A DNA stretch of 64,000 bases from Thioalkalivibrio sp. ALJ16 (GCF_000377345.1 NZ_KB898041.1:1-64000), one strand, 5' to 3'. Positions 27,738 through 38,200 are shown, counted from the stretch's first letter. Notes: generated by a model from the letters alone, not told the origin. Translations and numbers: made by a program.

Positions 27738-28838
27738 ATGACGACGTTGAAGACAACTCCCCTCCATGCCGCGCATCAGCGTGCGGGGGCCAAGCTGGTC
27801 GACTTCGCCGGCTGGGAGATGCCGCTGCACTACGGCTCCCAGATGGAGGAGCACAAGATGGTGCGCGCCGGGGCCGGCATGTTCGATGTCTCGCACATGC
27901 AGGTCGTGGATATCCATGGCCCGCAGGCGCAGGCCTTCCTGCGCTACCTGCTGGCCAACGACGTCGCCAAGCTGAAGACCGAGGGCCGCGCCCTGTACAG
28001 CTGCATGCTGAATGAGGCCGGTGGTGTGATCGACGACCTGATCATCTACTGGACCGGGGGCGCCAGTTACCGCGCGGTGGTCAATGCCGCGACTGCCGAG
28101 GGCGATATCGCCCACATGCAGCAGGTGGCCAAGGACTTCGACGTGAACGTCGAGCCGCGCCCGGAGTTCGCGCTGATCGCGATCCAGGGCCCGCAGGCGG
28201 TGGAGAAGACCCTGCCGCTGTTGCCGGATGACCTGCGTAGTGCCGGGGATCTCAAGCCGTTCTCCGCGGTCTGGAATGACACCTGGTTCGTCGCCCGCAC
28301 CGGCTACACCGGCGAGGACGGCTTCGAGGTGATGCTGCCGGCGGCCGAGGCCGATGGCTTCTGGGAACAGCTGAAGGCTGCCGGCGTGAATCCGATTGGC
28401 CTGGGCGCGCGGGATACGCTGCGCCTGGAGGCCGGCATGAATCTCTACGGTACGGACATGGACGACCAGACCAATCCGCTGACCGCAAATCTCGGCTGGA
28501 CCATCGCCCTGAAGGACGCCGAACGCGACTTTATTGGTCGCAAGGCCATCGAACAGTCAAAGGCCGCGGGCGTGCCGGAGCGCATGGTCGGTCTGGTGCT
28601 GGAGGGGCGCGGCGTGCTGCGCGGCGGCACCCGCATCGAGACCGAGGCCGGCGACGGCGTGGTGACCTCCGGCAGCTTTTCGCCCAGCCTCGGGGTGTCG
28701 GTCGCCTTCGCGCGGATCCCGGCCGGGGTTGAGGCCGAGGAGCTGCACGCGGACATCCGCGGACGCAAGCTGCCGGTGCGCGTGGTGAAGCCGGTGTTCG
28801 TCCGCAATGGCGAGCCGCAGATCGAACTGAATCGCTAA
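27738..28838 (+). CDS. gcvT: Aminomethyltransferase, glycine-cleavage T-protein
   Basis: T-protein of the glycine cleavage system: transfers the methylene group from the lipoylated H-protein to tetrahydrofolate and releases ammonia. The 366 residues are the usual length. FDVSHMQ (53-59) near the N-terminus and [20 protein letters not shown] are conserved folate-fold segments, the latter with the catalytic Asp. It is the first gene after the glycine riboswitch and terminator, 86 bases past the T run. The ATG at 27738 has an AGGCGGGAA ribosome site. Confidence 0.97.
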   Translation: MTTLKTTPLHAAHQRAGAKLVDFAGWEMPLHYGSQMEEHKMVRAGAGMFDVSHMQVVDIHGPQAQAFLRYLLANDVAKLKTEGRALYSCMLNEAGGVIDDLIIYWTGGASYRAVVNAATAEGDIAHMQQVAKDFDVNVEPRPEFALIAIQGPQAVEKTLPLLPDDLRSAGDLKPFSAVWNDTWFVARTGYTGEDGFEVMLPAAEADGFWEQLKAAGVNPIGLGARDTLRLEAGMNLYGTDMDDQTNPLTANLGWTIALKDAERDFIGRKAIEQSKAAGVPERMVGLVLEGRGVLRGGTRIETEAGDGVVTSGSFSPSLGVSVAFARIPAGVEAEELHADIRGRKLPVRVVKPVFVRNGEPQIELNR

Positions 28839-28911
28839 CGAATTATTGCCTCATGCCGCGTGTGCCGGACTACACTGCGCAGGCGGGATCCAATCGAAAA
28901 AGGAAGACGTC

Positions 28912-29304
28912 ATGAGCGAAGCACCGAAGGACCTGAAGTACACCAAAAGCCACGAATGGGTACGCCAGGAGGCCGATGGCAGCGTGACCGTGGGCATCAC
29001 CGATCACGCGCAGGAACTGCTGGGTGATCTGGTGTTTGTCGAGGCCCCGGAGACCGGCAGCAGCGTCGAGGCCGGCAGTGCCTGCGCGACCGTCGAATCG
29101 GTCAAGGCCGCCTCGGACATCTATGCGCCGATCTCCGGCGAGGTGACCGAGATCAACGAAGAGCTGGCCGACAGCCCGGAGAAGGTGAACGAGTCGCCAT
29201 TCGCCGATGGCTGGTTGTTCAAGGTTCAGCCCTCCGACGCCGGCGAGCTGGACGCGCTGATGGATGCCGACGCCTACGCCGCGCACGTCGAGGCCGAGTC
29301 CTGA
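28912..29304 (+). CDS. gcvH: Glycine-cleavage H-protein
   Basis: Lipoyl carrier shared by P-, T- and L-proteins, 130 residues. The lipoylated Lys is K65 in [12 protein letters not shown]. The strongly acidic C-terminus ([17 protein letters not shown]) agrees with a halophilic host. AAGGAAG precedes the ATG by about six bases. It follows gcvT by 73 bases. Confidence 0.97.
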   Translation: MSEAPKDLKYTKSHEWVRQEADGSVTVGITDHAQELLGDLVFVEAPETGSSVEAGSACATVESVKAASDIYAPISGEVTEINEELADSPEKVNESPFADGWLFKVQPSDAGELDALMDADAYAAHVEAES

Positions 29305-29388
29305 GGCAGACCTGGCCGGATCGGCCCCGGTCGCGTCTGGCCGGGGCCCTAACGAACTTCGCCACCGCAGGCGAGAGCGAGACCTGAT

Positions 29389-30741
29389 ATGCCGTTTATC
29401 CCGCATACCGAAGAAGATATCCGCGCCATGCTCGACAGTATTGGCGCCGATTCCGTCGAGGACCTGTTCGACGAGATCCCTGCCGATCTGCGTTCGCCGC
29501 CGCTCACGGGGATCCCCGAGGGCGAGAACGAGATGGGGATCACCCGCCTGATGCAGGAGCGGGCGGCGAAGGACGGCATGCCATCGAATTTCATCGGGGC
29601 CGGTGCCTACGAGCACCATATCCCGGCCGCCGTGTGGCAGATCGCCACCCGTGGCGAGTTCTACAGCGCCTATACGCCGTACCAGGCGGAGGCCAGCCAG
29701 GGCACGCTGCAGCTGATCTACGAATACCAGACTATGATCAGCCGCCTGACCGGCATGGAGGTCTCCAACGCCTCCCTCTATGACGGCGCCTCCGCCCTGG
29801 CCGAGGCCGTGCTGATGGCGGTGCGGGTGAACCGCCGCTCCAAGGCCAAGCGCGTGCTGCTGCCGGGCGCCCTGCACCCGGACTACCGCAAGGTGGTCAG
29901 GACGCTGATCGGCAACCAGGGCATCGAGCTGGTGGAGCTGCCGTTTGACGAGACCTCCGGCCAGACCCCGGTGGACGCGCTGGCGCCGTATGCCGACGAG
30001 GACGTCACCGCCATGGTGATCAGCCAGCCGAATTTCTTCGGCATCCTCGAGGATGTGGACGCCCTGACCGGCTGGGCCGAGGAACGCGGCATCCCGGTAA
30101 TCGCCGTGGTGAATCCGGTCTCGCTGGCGCTGCTGAAGCCGCCGGGCGAGTGGGGCACCAACGGCGTCGACATCGTGGTCGGCGAGGGCCAGCCGCTGGG
30201 CGCGCCGCTGTCCTCCGGTGGGCCGTACTTCGGTTTCATGACCACGTTGAAGAAGCACATCCGGCAGATGCCGGGGCGCATCGTCGGTCGTGCCGAGGAC
30301 GCCGATGGCAAGCCCGGCTTTGTACTGACCCTGCAGGCGCGCGAGCAGCATATCCGCCGCTCCAAGGCGACCTCGAACATCTGCACCAACCAGGGCCTGG
30401 TGGTGACGGCCGCGACCATCCACATGTCCATGCTGGGTGACGAGGGTCTGACCCGCGTGGCCGAGGCCTGCTATGCCAACACCCACGCACTGGTGGAAAA
30501 GCTGGCGGCCAAGGGCATCAAGCCACGCTTTACCGGCGATTACTTCCACGAGGTCGCGCTGGACTTCGGCGGTGACGCCGCCGGCCGCGTGCAGGCCATG
30601 GCCGACGCCGGTGTGCTCGCGGGCTTCGAGCTGGGCCGTGACTACACGCAGCTGGACGGCTGCGTGCTGGCCTGCGCCACCGAGACCAAGACCGAATCCG
30701 ACCTCGAGCAGTACGTGACCACGTGGGAGCAGGCCGCCTGA
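29389..30741 (+). CDS. gcvPA: Glycine decarboxylase P-protein subunit 1 (alpha)
   Basis: First of the two P-protein subunits that together form the PLP-dependent glycine decarboxylase, 450 residues. The start [19 protein letters not shown] is the typical N-terminus of GcvPA, and [13 protein letters not shown] is conserved near the active-site entrance. The catalytic Lys is in the partner subunit, encoded at 31414 after the tpx insertion. The split P-protein differs from the single-chain E. coli GcvP. Confidence 0.96.
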   Translation: MPFIPHTEEDIRAMLDSIGADSVEDLFDEIPADLRSPPLTGIPEGENEMGITRLMQERAAKDGMPSNFIGAGAYEHHIPAAVWQIATRGEFYSAYTPYQAEASQGTLQLIYEYQTMISRLTGMEVSNASLYDGASALAEAVLMAVRVNRRSKAKRVLLPGALHPDYRKVVRTLIGNQGIELVELPFDETSGQTPVDALAPYADEDVTAMVISQPNFFGILEDVDALTGWAEERGIPVIAVVNPVSLALLKPPGEWGTNGVDIVVGEGQPLGAPLSSGGPYFGFMTTLKKHIRQMPGRIVGRAEDADGKPGFVLTLQAREQHIRRSKATSNICTNQGLVVTAATIHMSMLGDEGLTRVAEACYANTHALVEKLAAKGIKPRFTGDYFHEVALDFGGDAAGRVQAMADAGVLAGFELGRDYTQLDGCVLACATETKTESDLEQYVTTWEQAA

Positions 30742-30803
30742 GGCGGTTCGATTCCCCGGGTCAACGACACCACGCGCCATACAACCAACGCCGGGAGGCA
30801 ACC

Positions 30804-31331
30804 ATGGCCGAAATCAAGCTGCAAGGTAACCCGATCAACACCAACGGCGACCTGCCGCATGTGGGCTCGCCGGCCCCGGACTTCAAGCTGACCAACAAGG
30901 ATCTGCAGGATGTCTCGCTGGCCGACTTCGCCGACAAGCGCAAGCTGATCTCCATCGTGCCCAGCCTGGACACGCCGGTCTGCGCCGATTCCACGAAGAA
31001 GTTCAACGAGATGGTGGCCAGCCGTCCGGATCTCGAGATCCTGATCGTCTCCGCCGACCTGCCGTTCGCGATGAGCCGCTTCTGCGCCGCCGAGAACCTC
31101 GAGCGCGTGACCGTCCTGTCGATGATGCGCGACCGCAACTTCGCCAAGGACTACGGCGTGCTGATCCAGGACGGCCCGCTGGCCGGGATCACCGCCCGCG
31201 GCGTGGTCGTGCTGGATACCGACAACCTGGTGATGCACGCCGAGCTGGTCTCCGAGATCGGCGACGAACCGGACTACGACGCCGCGTTCGCGGCCCTGGA
31301 TGACCGGGCCAACCTGAGCCCGACCCAGTAA
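30804..31331 (+). CDS. tpx: Thiol peroxidase (Tpx)
   Basis: Thioredoxin-dependent peroxidase of the Tpx family, 175 residues. The peroxidatic Cys is C60 in [13 protein letters not shown] and the resolving Cys is C94 in [10 protein letters not shown], the spacing of E. coli Tpx. A GGGAGG ribosome site lies before the ATG at 30804. Unusually, it lies between the two P-protein genes, with 62 and 82 bases on either side, and would be under the control of the glycine riboswitch. Confidence 0.96.
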   Translation: MAEIKLQGNPINTNGDLPHVGSPAPDFKLTNKDLQDVSLADFADKRKLISIVPSLDTPVCADSTKKFNEMVASRPDLEILIVSADLPFAMSRFCAAENLERVTVLSMMRDRNFAKDYGVLIQDGPLAGITARGVVVLDTDNLVMHAELVSEIGDEPDYDAAFAALDDRANLSPTQ

Positions 31332-31413
31332 CCGGCGCGGAGAACCACTGCGCCGCCGGCGGCCGGGCCCGAGCTCGGCCGTCGTCACCCGAATACGCAA
31401 GCGAGAAACCGCT

Positions 31414-32922
31414 ATGAGCACCACAGACGCCCATCTGATCTTCGAACGTTCCCGTGCCGGCCGCTCGGCTGTCGCCCAGGCACCGCGCGACCACGCCGCG
31501 ACCCGCATCCCCGCGAATCTGCAGCGCAAGTCCGCGCCGGGTCTGCCGGCCGCCTCGGAACTGGACGTGGTGCGCCATTACACGCGGTTGTCGCAGAAGA
31601 ATTTCTCCATCGACACCCAGTTCTACCCGCTGGGCTCGTGCACGATGAAGTACAACCCGCGTGCCTGTAACAGCCTGGCCATGCTGCCCGGCTTCCTGAA
31701 CCGGCATCCGCATGCCCCGGCCAGCCACAGCCAGGGCTTCCTGCACACCATGTTCGAGCTGCAGGAGATGCTGAAGGAAGTCACCGGCATGAAGGCGGTG
31801 TCGCTGGCGCCGATGGCCGGTGCCCAGGGCGAATTCACCGGCGTGGCCATGATCCGTGCCTACCACGACGCCCGCGGCGATACCGAGCGCCGCGAGATCA
31901 TCGTCCCGGATGCCGCGCACGGCACCAACCCGGCGACCGCGATCATGTGCGGCTACGAGGTGCGCGAGATCCCCACCGATGCCAGCGGCGACGTGAATAT
32001 CGAGGCGCTGAAGGAGGCCGTGGGCCCGCAGACCGCCGGGATCATGCTGACCAACCCGTCCACCGTGGGCGTGTTCGAGCGCCGTATCTCGGAGATCGCG
32101 AAGATCGTGCACGACGCCGGCGGCCTGCTGTACTACGACGGCGCCAACCTGAACGCGATCCTCGGCAAGGTACGCCCGGGCGACATGGGCTTCGACGTGA
32201 TCCACATGAACCTGCACAAGACCTTTTCCACGCCGCATGGCGGGGGCGGTCCGGGTTCCGGGGCGGTGGGTGTGGGCGAGCGCCTGCTGCCGCACCTGCC
32301 GGTGCCGCACGTGATCGAGGACGGCGCCGAGGGTTATCGCTTCGCGACCGAGGCGGACTACCCACAGACCATTGGTCGTCTGGCCGGGTTTGCCGGCAAT
32401 GCCGGGGTGCTGCTGCGGGCCTATGTGTACATGCGCATGCTGGGGCGCGAGGGCATGCAGCGCGTGTCCGAATTCGCCACGCTGAACGCCAACTACCTGG
32501 CGCGCGAACTGGAACGGGTCGGGTTCGATCTGGCCTATCCCGAGCGCCGTGCGACCCACGAGTTCATCGTCACGCTGAAGAAGCAGGCGAAGGAACGCGG
32601 TCTGACCGCAGGCGATGTCGCCAAACGCCTGCTGGACCATGGCTACCATGCGCCGACGACGTACTTCCCGCTGCTGGTGCCGGAATGTCTGCTGGTGGAG
32701 CCCACCGAGACGGAATCCAAGGAAAGTCTGGACGGTTTTGTCGAGGCGATGGCCTGCATCCTGGCCGAGTCGGAGAACGACATGGAGACGATCAAGGGCG
32801 CACCGCACACGCTGCCCAATCGGCGCTTCAACGAGGTCGCCGCTGCCAAGGCGCTGGATGTGGTGTTCGAGCCGCAGGAGAGCACGGGCGACAGCGCGCC
32901 GCGCACCGGTACGCACGGCTGA
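31414..32922 (+). CDS. gcvPB: Glycine decarboxylase P-protein subunit 2 (beta)
   Basis: Second P-protein subunit, carrying PLP, 502 residues. The PLP lysine is in [19 protein letters not shown], and the other conserved segments [10 protein letters not shown] and DGANLNAI surround the cofactor. It works with GcvPA (29389-30741) and H-protein to decarboxylate glycine. The N-terminal stretch [17 protein letters not shown] is common in the family. A terminator-like hairpin follows at 32967. Confidence 0.96.
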   Translation: MSTTDAHLIFERSRAGRSAVAQAPRDHAATRIPANLQRKSAPGLPAASELDVVRHYTRLSQKNFSIDTQFYPLGSCTMKYNPRACNSLAMLPGFLNRHPHAPASHSQGFLHTMFELQEMLKEVTGMKAVSLAPMAGAQGEFTGVAMIRAYHDARGDTERREIIVPDAAHGTNPATAIMCGYEVREIPTDASGDVNIEALKEAVGPQTAGIMLTNPSTVGVFERRISEIAKIVHDAGGLLYYDGANLNAILGKVRPGDMGFDVIHMNLHKTFSTPHGGGGPGSGAVGVGERLLPHLPVPHVIEDGAEGYRFATEADYPQTIGRLAGFAGNAGVLLRAYVYMRMLGREGMQRVSEFATLNANYLARELERVGFDLAYPERRATHEFIVTLKKQAKERGLTAGDVAKRLLDHGYHAPTTYFPLLVPECLLVEPTETESKESLDGFVEAMACILAESENDMETIKGAPHTLPNRRFNEVAAAKALDVVFEPQESTGDSAPRTGTHG

Positions 32923-32966
32923 CCGGGTCGTTCCAGCCCTGAGGCCCGCAGTGGGCCTGGTGCCCC

Positions 32967-32991
32967 AGCGCCCCCGTTGTTCGGGGGCGCT
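32967..32991 (+). terminator. gcvPB: Terminator after gcvPB
   Basis: AGCGCCCCCG, TTGTT, CGGGGGCGCT makes a perfect ten-base-pair stem followed by GGCGTTTCT. It ends the glycine-cleavage transcription unit. Confidence 0.7.
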
Positions 32992-33173
32992 GGCGTTTCT
33001 GCGCGGGATGGACGCCGTTTTGTGGGGTTGAACGGGAAACCAGACTCGTTATCTGGTAGTTTCTGGATTCATTCTATTACTGTCCTGCCAGGCCCGAGGG
33101 CAGGGGACCGTTCCGGCGTGTCCAGCGAATAGCTCCCGCAAGAGGGGCAAAGACGGGCAAGGAACGCGAGACA

Positions 33174-35576
33174 ATGAGCGAAATTTGTGCCATCCACGGC
33201 TATGCGGCGCTGTTCGACTATGCGCCGGTGGGACTGGCCGAGATGGACACCGAGGGCCGCATCCTGCGCGCGAATGCGAGCCTGGCGGCGCTGCTGGGCT
33301 GTGCCACGGCAGACCTGGTCGATGCCCCGCTGCAGGCGCATGTATTCCCCGAAGACCGCGCGTACTGTCAGTCCCGGCGCCAGGTGCTGCTGCAGGGTGG
33401 CTGCGATCACTGTCATTTCGAGCTGCGCCTGCTGGATCCGGACGGACAGCCGCGCTGGGTGGAGATCACCAGCAGCCGCATCCCGGCGACCGCGGACTGT
33501 GCCGAGGCCATTCTGGTCGTGATCGCCGATATCGCCGCACGCAAGGCGGCCGAACAGCGCGCCGAGACGCTGTTGCGGGCCAGCCCGGCGGTGATCTACA
33601 CCATGAGCCCCGACAACCTCGGGGTCATGACCTGGATGAGCCCCAACGCCGAGACCGTGACCGGCTGGACGCCGGACCAGGTCACCGGCGAGCCGGACTG
33701 GCTGGCCACCCATGTGCCGGCCGAGGATTATCGCCGCAGTTTCGCGCAGATCCAGCGCTGGCTGGCCGAGGGCGGGCAGGGCGTCTGTCACCTGAGCTAT
33801 CGCCAGCGCAGGTCCGATGGCCGCTGGCAGTGGCTGGAAGACCAGGTGACCGCGATCCGCGATGCCCAGGGGGCCGTCGTGGAACTGGTCGGGGCGTTCC
33901 AGGATGTGGGGGCGCGCCTGGAGACCGAACGCCATCTGGAGAAGATCGCGCACAACCTGCCGGGCGTGATCTACCAGTATCAGCAGTATCCGGACGGGCG
34001 TGGCCTCTTCCCGTATGCCAGCGAGGGCATGACCGAGGTCTACGGGGTTACCCCGGAGGCGGTGATGCGTGATGCCAGCAGCGTGTTCGAGGTGATCCAC
34101 CCGGACGACGTTGACCTGGTGGTCGCGAGTATCGAGGCCTCGATGCGGAGCCTTGAGCCGTGGCGCCAGCGCTACCGCGTGCGTCACCCCGAGCGTGGCG
34201 AGATCTGGCTGGAAGGCCACGCCAGCCCGGAGGCCATGGACGATGGCAGTGTGCTCTGGCACGGCGTGCTCCTGGACATCACCGAGCGCGTGCGCGCCGA
34301 GGAGGCCCTGCACCAGCGCGAGCAGGAACTGGCGGAGGCCCAGCGCATCGCGCATGTGGGCAACTGGGTATCGGATTTTGTCCGCAACGAGATTCGAGGG
34401 TCGGACGAGGTGTTCCGGATCTTCGGTATTCGGCGGGGCGAATGGCCTGGGACCCACGAGGCGTTCCTGCAGACCGTGCATCCCGAGGATCGCGAGCGGG
34501 TGCAGGGCGAGATCAATGCGGCGCTGGCGGGCAACGGCTGTTTCGACAGTGTGCATCGCGTGCTGCGGCCCGATGGCCGGGAACGCGTGGTCCACGAACG
34601 TGGCTATGTGGAGTTCGATGACCACGGGCGTGCCCTGCGCATGGCGGGGACCGTTCAGGACATCACCGACCGCCACCGCATGGAGCAGGAGCAGCGCCTG
34701 CTCGCGGCGACCTTCGACAGCAGCCAGGCGATCTTCATCACCGATGCCGAGGGGACCATCCAGCGGGTCAACGCCACCTTTACCGAGCTGACCGGCTTTA
34801 CCGATGCCGATGCCGTTGGCAGCAACCCGCGCATCATGAACTCCGGGTGCCAGGAACCGGCCTTTTACGAAGAGATGTTCCGGACCGTGCGCGAGCGTGG
34901 CCACTGGTCGGGCGAGGTCTGGAATCGGCGCAAGGATGGCAGGATCTTCCCGCTGCACGAGATCGTCACCGCGATCCGCGATACCGAGGGCGCGATCGAC
35001 TACTACATTGCCGTGTTCCACGACATCTCGCGGCAGAAGGAGCTGGAGGCGGCGCTGGAGCACCAGGCCTTCTACGACCCCCTGACCGATGCCGCGAACC
35101 GTGGCCACTTCGAGGCCGTGCTGGAACAGGAGGCGCAACGCGCCCAGCGGTACCAGCAGCCCTGCTCGCTGGTGATGCTCGACCTCGACCACTTCAAGCG
35201 GATCAACGACACCCACGGCCACGATGTGGGTGACGAGGTACTGCGGCGCGTTGTCCACGCCAGTCGCGAGCGCCTGCGCGGTACGGACGTGCTGGGACGC
35301 TGGGGCGGGGAGGAGTTCATGGTGCTGCTCCCGGGCACCGACGCTGAGGCGGCCGCTCGGGTGGCGGAAGACCTGCGGCGGCAGGTGGCGGCGCTCGATT
35401 TCGAACGGGTGGGGCGTGTGACCATCAGTCTTGGCGTGGCGCAGTGCCAGCGCGGCGAGGCCATCAAGGACTGGATCAAGCGTGCCGACGACGCGATGTA
35501 TGCGGCCAAGCGTGAAGGGCGGAACCAGGTGCAGCCCGCGCCGGCACCCGATGCCCCGGACGCCCATGGCATCTAG
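33174..35576 (+). CDS. Diguanylate cyclase with five PAS domains
   Basis: A cytoplasmic sensor that makes cyclic di-GMP, 800 residues without a transmembrane segment. Five PAS-type domains are laid out at about 10-125, 130-250, 258-375, 385-500 and 505-625, several with PAC endings such as VFHDISRQKELE. The GGDEF domain is at about 630-790, with RWGGEEF at 709-715. The product-inhibition I-site RGTD is at 702-705, five residues ahead, so feedback control is expected. No EAL domain is present. dgkA overlaps its stop codon. The ligand of the PAS domains is unknown. Confidence 0.95.
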   Translation: MSEICAIHGYAALFDYAPVGLAEMDTEGRILRANASLAALLGCATADLVDAPLQAHVFPEDRAYCQSRRQVLLQGGCDHCHFELRLLDPDGQPRWVEITSSRIPATADCAEAILVVIADIAARKAAEQRAETLLRASPAVIYTMSPDNLGVMTWMSPNAETVTGWTPDQVTGEPDWLATHVPAEDYRRSFAQIQRWLAEGGQGVCHLSYRQRRSDGRWQWLEDQVTAIRDAQGAVVELVGAFQDVGARLETERHLEKIAHNLPGVIYQYQQYPDGRGLFPYASEGMTEVYGVTPEAVMRDASSVFEVIHPDDVDLVVASIEASMRSLEPWRQRYRVRHPERGEIWLEGHASPEAMDDGSVLWHGVLLDITERVRAEEALHQREQELAEAQRIAHVGNWVSDFVRNEIRGSDEVFRIFGIRRGEWPGTHEAFLQTVHPEDRERVQGEINAALAGNGCFDSVHRVLRPDGRERVVHERGYVEFDDHGRALRMAGTVQDITDRHRMEQEQRLLAATFDSSQAIFITDAEGTIQRVNATFTELTGFTDADAVGSNPRIMNSGCQEPAFYEEMFRTVRERGHWSGEVWNRRKDGRIFPLHEIVTAIRDTEGAIDYYIAVFHDISRQKELEAALEHQAFYDPLTDAANRGHFEAVLEQEAQRAQRYQQPCSLVMLDLDHFKRINDTHGHDVGDEVLRRVVHASRERLRGTDVLGRWGGEEFMVLLPGTDAEAAARVAEDLRRQVAALDFERVGRVTISLGVAQCQRGEAIKDWIKRADDAMYAAKREGRNQVQPAPAPDAPDAHGI

Positions 35577-35925
35577 TCAGCTGGGCGGCCCCGCCCGCGT
35601 GCTCCGCGCCTTTGTCTATTCCTGGCGCGGGCTGCGCGCGGCATTTCGTCACGAGGCCGCGTTTCGTCAGGAGCTGGCGCTGGCGGTGGTGCTGCTGCCG
35701 CTGGCGCTGTGGCTGGGTCAGGACGGCGTGGAACGGGCCCTGCTGGCGGCCAGCGTGCTGCTCATCCTGGTGGTGGAGCTGCTCAATTCGGCGGTCGAGG
35801 CGGCGATCGACCGCTTTGGTGACGGTCACCACCCGCTCTCGGCGCGGGCCAAGGACATCGCCTCGGCCGCGGTGCTGGTCAGCTTTCTGCTCGCCGCGCT
35901 GGTCTGGGCCCTGATCCTGCTCTGA
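35566..35925 (+). CDS. dgkA: Diacylglycerol kinase
   Basis: Small membrane diacylglycerol kinase of 119 residues and three transmembrane helices, recycling diacylglycerol from membrane-derived oligosaccharide or lipid turnover. The conserved ELLNSAVEAAIDRF and KDIASAAVLVSF segments are visible. The ATG at 35566 overlaps the cyclase stop by 11 bases (ATGGCATCTAG), so the genes are likely co-translated. The convergent znuA end lies 260 bases on, with a palindromic repeat between. Confidence 0.93.
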   Translation: MASSQLGGPARVLRAFVYSWRGLRAAFRHEAAFRQELALAVVLLPLALWLGQDGVERALLAASVLLILVVELLNSAVEAAIDRFGDGHHPLSARAKDIASAAVLVSFLLAALVWALILL

Positions 35926-36019
35926 TCGCCGCAGGGCATGCATGCCCTTCTCCTCGGGCATCCCGGCCGCCGCGTTCCCCTTGTTCATGTCATCGTGGCC
36001 GCTGCGGCACCCGCGTCTG

Positions 36020-36122
36020 TGTCATCCCGGCCGGAGCGAAGCGTAGAGCCGGGATCTCCGGCGCCGGGGGCGCCACGAGGCGTAAGATCCCGGGTCACCG
36101 CTTCGCGGTGCCCGGGATGACA
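36020..36122. repeat. Palindromic double-hairpin element, copy 1
   Basis: Starts TGTCATCCCGG and ends CCGGGATGACA, exact complements. Inside are further hairpins (CATCCCGGC... GAGCCGGGAT). A related element lies at 47663-47786. It sits between the convergent ends of dgkA and znuA. The neighbouring 95 bases on the left and 60 on the right hold no gene. Confidence 0.6.
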
Positions 36123-36185
36123 GGGCTTAGGGGGTGGCACCCGGCCAGGAAACGGCAGGGCGGCGCATTCAGGGCCGTGTGGCGG

Positions 36186-37325
36186 TCAGCGCGCGTCCGG
36201 TGCCATGCAGTCGGTGAAACCGTCGGCCATGCCCTGCATCAGCTCGAACCAGGCGTCCGGGCCGGGCTCCAGGTCCGCGCCGATGGGGTCGAGCATGCCG
36301 AGTCGGGTAGCGGTCCCGGCGGCCACGGTCTCGGCCAGGGCCGGCCGGAATTGTGGCTCGGTAAACAGGCAGGCGACATCGCCCTCGGCCAGGCGCGTGC
36401 GCAGTTCGGCCAGGCGCCGTGCGCCCGGCATGCGCGAGGGGTCGATGCTGATGGAGCCGGCCGCGTTCAGGCCGTAGTGGCGCTCGAAATACTGGTAGGC
36501 GTCGTGGAACACCATGAACGGCTGGTCGCGTACCGGCTCCAGCTGTTCTGCCAGCGTGGCATCCAGCGTATCGATACGTTCCAGCAGACGCTCGCGGTTT
36601 TCCCTGATCGCCGCGGCATGTTCCGGGCTGTGCTCGGCGAGGTGGTCCGCGAGCTGGTCGACGATTGCGCGGGAGATGCCCGGCGACAGCCAAATGTGGC
36701 TGTCGTGGTCGCCGTGGGTGTGCCCGTGGCCATGTTCATCTCCGTCTGTGTGCTCATGCCCGTGCGCATGCCCGTGGTCGTCGGCGGCGGCGGATTCGGC
36801 GTGCTCGGACCCGTGCGCGTGCTGGCCGTCGTGATCGTGGCCGTGTCCGTTGCCATGGCCATGGTCATGGCCGTGGTGGTCATGATCCTCTTCGTGGGCA
36901 TGCGCGTCGGATTCGGTGTCGCCGTGATGGTGGTGGCCTTCCCAGACCCCGCCGCTACGGCCTTCCAGCAGGTCCAGGTCAAGGTCGTGCATCAGGCTGA
37001 TCACGGTGGCGCGGTCGGAGATCCCGCGCAGGGGCCGTTCGAGGAAGCCTTCCAGCTCCGGGCCTACCCAGATGACCAGGTCGGCCTGTTGCAGGCGGCG
37101 CGCCTCGGAAGGCCGCATCGCGTAGCCGTGGGGTGATGCGCTGGCCGGGACCAGCAGTTCGACCTCGTGGGTATCGCCGGCCAGTGCGGCAACCAGACTG
37201 TGGACGGGTAGAATCGAGGTAACGATGCGCGGGGTGTCGGCCTGCGCGGGCGCGGCGAGCCCCAGCAGGAGCGCCAGGCTCAGCAACAGGGCAGGGAGTT
37301 TGGGGCGGCGGGCGGCGGAACACAT
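36186..37325 (-). CDS. znuA: Zinc ABC transporter substrate-binding protein ZnuA
   Basis: Periplasmic zinc receptor of the cluster 9 family, 379 residues. A signal peptide precedes TPRIVTSILPVHSLVAALAG. The conserved ligand His residues are in SASPHGYAM, SHIWLSP and VFHDAYQYF. Between them lies an exceptionally His- and Asp-rich loop, about 80 residues from EGHHHH to HGDHDSH, which would chelate zinc for delivery. The start at 37325 (MCSAARR) is preceded by GGAGA; an ATG at 37340 lacks a ribosome site. The divergent znuCB operon begins 44 bases away, with a Zur-like operator between. Confidence 0.93.
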   Translation of the reverse strand: MCSAARRPKLPALLLSLALLLGLAAPAQADTPRIVTSILPVHSLVAALAGDTHEVELLVPASASPHGYAMRPSEARRLQQADLVIWVGPELEGFLERPLRGISDRATVISLMHDLDLDLLEGRSGGVWEGHHHHGDTESDAHAHEEDHDHHGHDHGHGNGHGHDHDGQHAHGSEHAESAAADDHGHAHGHEHTDGDEHGHGHTHGDHDSHIWLSPGISRAIVDQLADHLAEHSPEHAAAIRENRERLLERIDTLDATLAEQLEPVRDQPFMVFHDAYQYFERHYGLNAAGSISIDPSRMPGARRLAELRTRLAEGDVACLFTEPQFRPALAETVAAGTATRLGMLDPIGADLEPGPDAWFELMQGMADGFTDCMAPDAR

Positions 37326-37350
37326 GGGCGGATTCTCCATCGATATTATT

Positions 37351-37370
37351 AACGTTATACTATATCAATA
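37351..37370. promoter_or_regulatory. Zur operator and overlapping promoter of znuA/znuCB
   Basis: GTTATACTATATC (37354-37366) matches the Zur core GTTATANTATAAC in 12 of 13 positions. The -10-like TATACT (37356-37361) lies inside it, placing the predicted znuC transcription start at about 37368-37370. Zinc-bound Zur would repress both directions. Confidence 0.75.
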
Positions 37371-38200
37371 TGATCCGAAAAAGCCCTCCCCAGCCCTCTG
37401 CAACGGAAATTGACGCAACGCCCTTGCTGGCGGCCCGCGACGTATCGCTGGAGCGTGCGGGTCGGGTGATCCTGGATCAGGTCTCCGTCCAGGTGCGACC
37501 GGCCGAAGTGACCGTGGTGATCGGGCCCAACGGCGCCGGCAAGACCTCCCTGTTGCGCGTCCTCCTGGGGCTGTGGAAGCCCGGCAACGGCCGGGTGCAG
37601 CGCCGACGCGGCCTGCGCATCGGCTACATGCCGCAGCGCCTGCAGATCGAGCCGGTGCTGCCGCTGTCGGTGCGGCGCTTCCTGACGTTGCGCCAGCGGG
37701 CCCCGGAGTCGGTGCTGCGGGAACGGCTCGAACGGGTGGGTGTCCCGCACCTGCTGCACAAGCCGGTACAGTCGCTCTCCGGTGGCGAGATGCAGCGGGT
37801 CCTGCTGGCCCGCGCGCTGCTCAATCGGCCGAACCTGCTGGTGCTGGACGAGCCGGCCCAGGGCGTGGATATCGTCGGCCAGGGCGAGGTGTTCAAACTG
37901 ATCGACGATATCCGCCACGAGACGGGTTGCGGCGTGCTGATGGTCTCGCACGACCTGCATCTGGTCATGGCGGGGGCCGATGCGGTGATCTGCCTGAACC
38001 AGCATGTGTGCTGTACCGGCCGGCCGGAGGAGGTTTCACGGCATCCCGAGTACCAGCGCCTGTTCCCGGAGACGGACATGCAGGGTATCGGGGTTTACCG
38101 GCACGATCACGACCATGTGCACGATGTGGCCGGGGAGGTGCACGAGCACCACGCCGGCTGCGCGCATGGCCACCACGGCCACGGGGGAGGCAACCGGTGA
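37370..38200 (+). CDS. znuC: Zinc ABC transporter ATP-binding protein ZnuC
   Basis: ATPase of the ZnuABC importer, 276 residues. Walker A is GPNGAGKTS, the signature is LSGGEMQRVLLARALL, Walker B is LLVLDEPAQGVD, and the switch His is in MVSHDLH. The last 30 residues form an unusual His-rich tail (DHDHVHDVAGEVHEHHAGC and HGHHGHGG). No ribosome site precedes the ATG at 37370, which lies at the predicted transcription start, so a leaderless mRNA is possible. It overlaps znuB by one base. Confidence 0.94.
   Translation: MIRKSPPQPSATEIDATPLLAARDVSLERAGRVILDQVSVQVRPAEVTVVIGPNGAGKTSLLRVLLGLWKPGNGRVQRRRGLRIGYMPQRLQIEPVLPLSVRRFLTLRQRAPESVLRERLERVGVPHLLHKPVQSLSGGEMQRVLLARALLNRPNLLVLDEPAQGVDIVGQGEVFKLIDDIRHETGCGVLMVSHDLHLVMAGADAVICLNQHVCCTGRPEEVSRHPEYQRLFPETDMQGIGVYRHDHDHVHDVAGEVHEHHAGCAHGHHGHGGGNR

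Noticed and set aside
28870-30801. Long minus-strand open frame opposite gcvH and gcvPA
   Set aside because: Shadow of strongly coding plus-strand genes; no ribosome site or motif.
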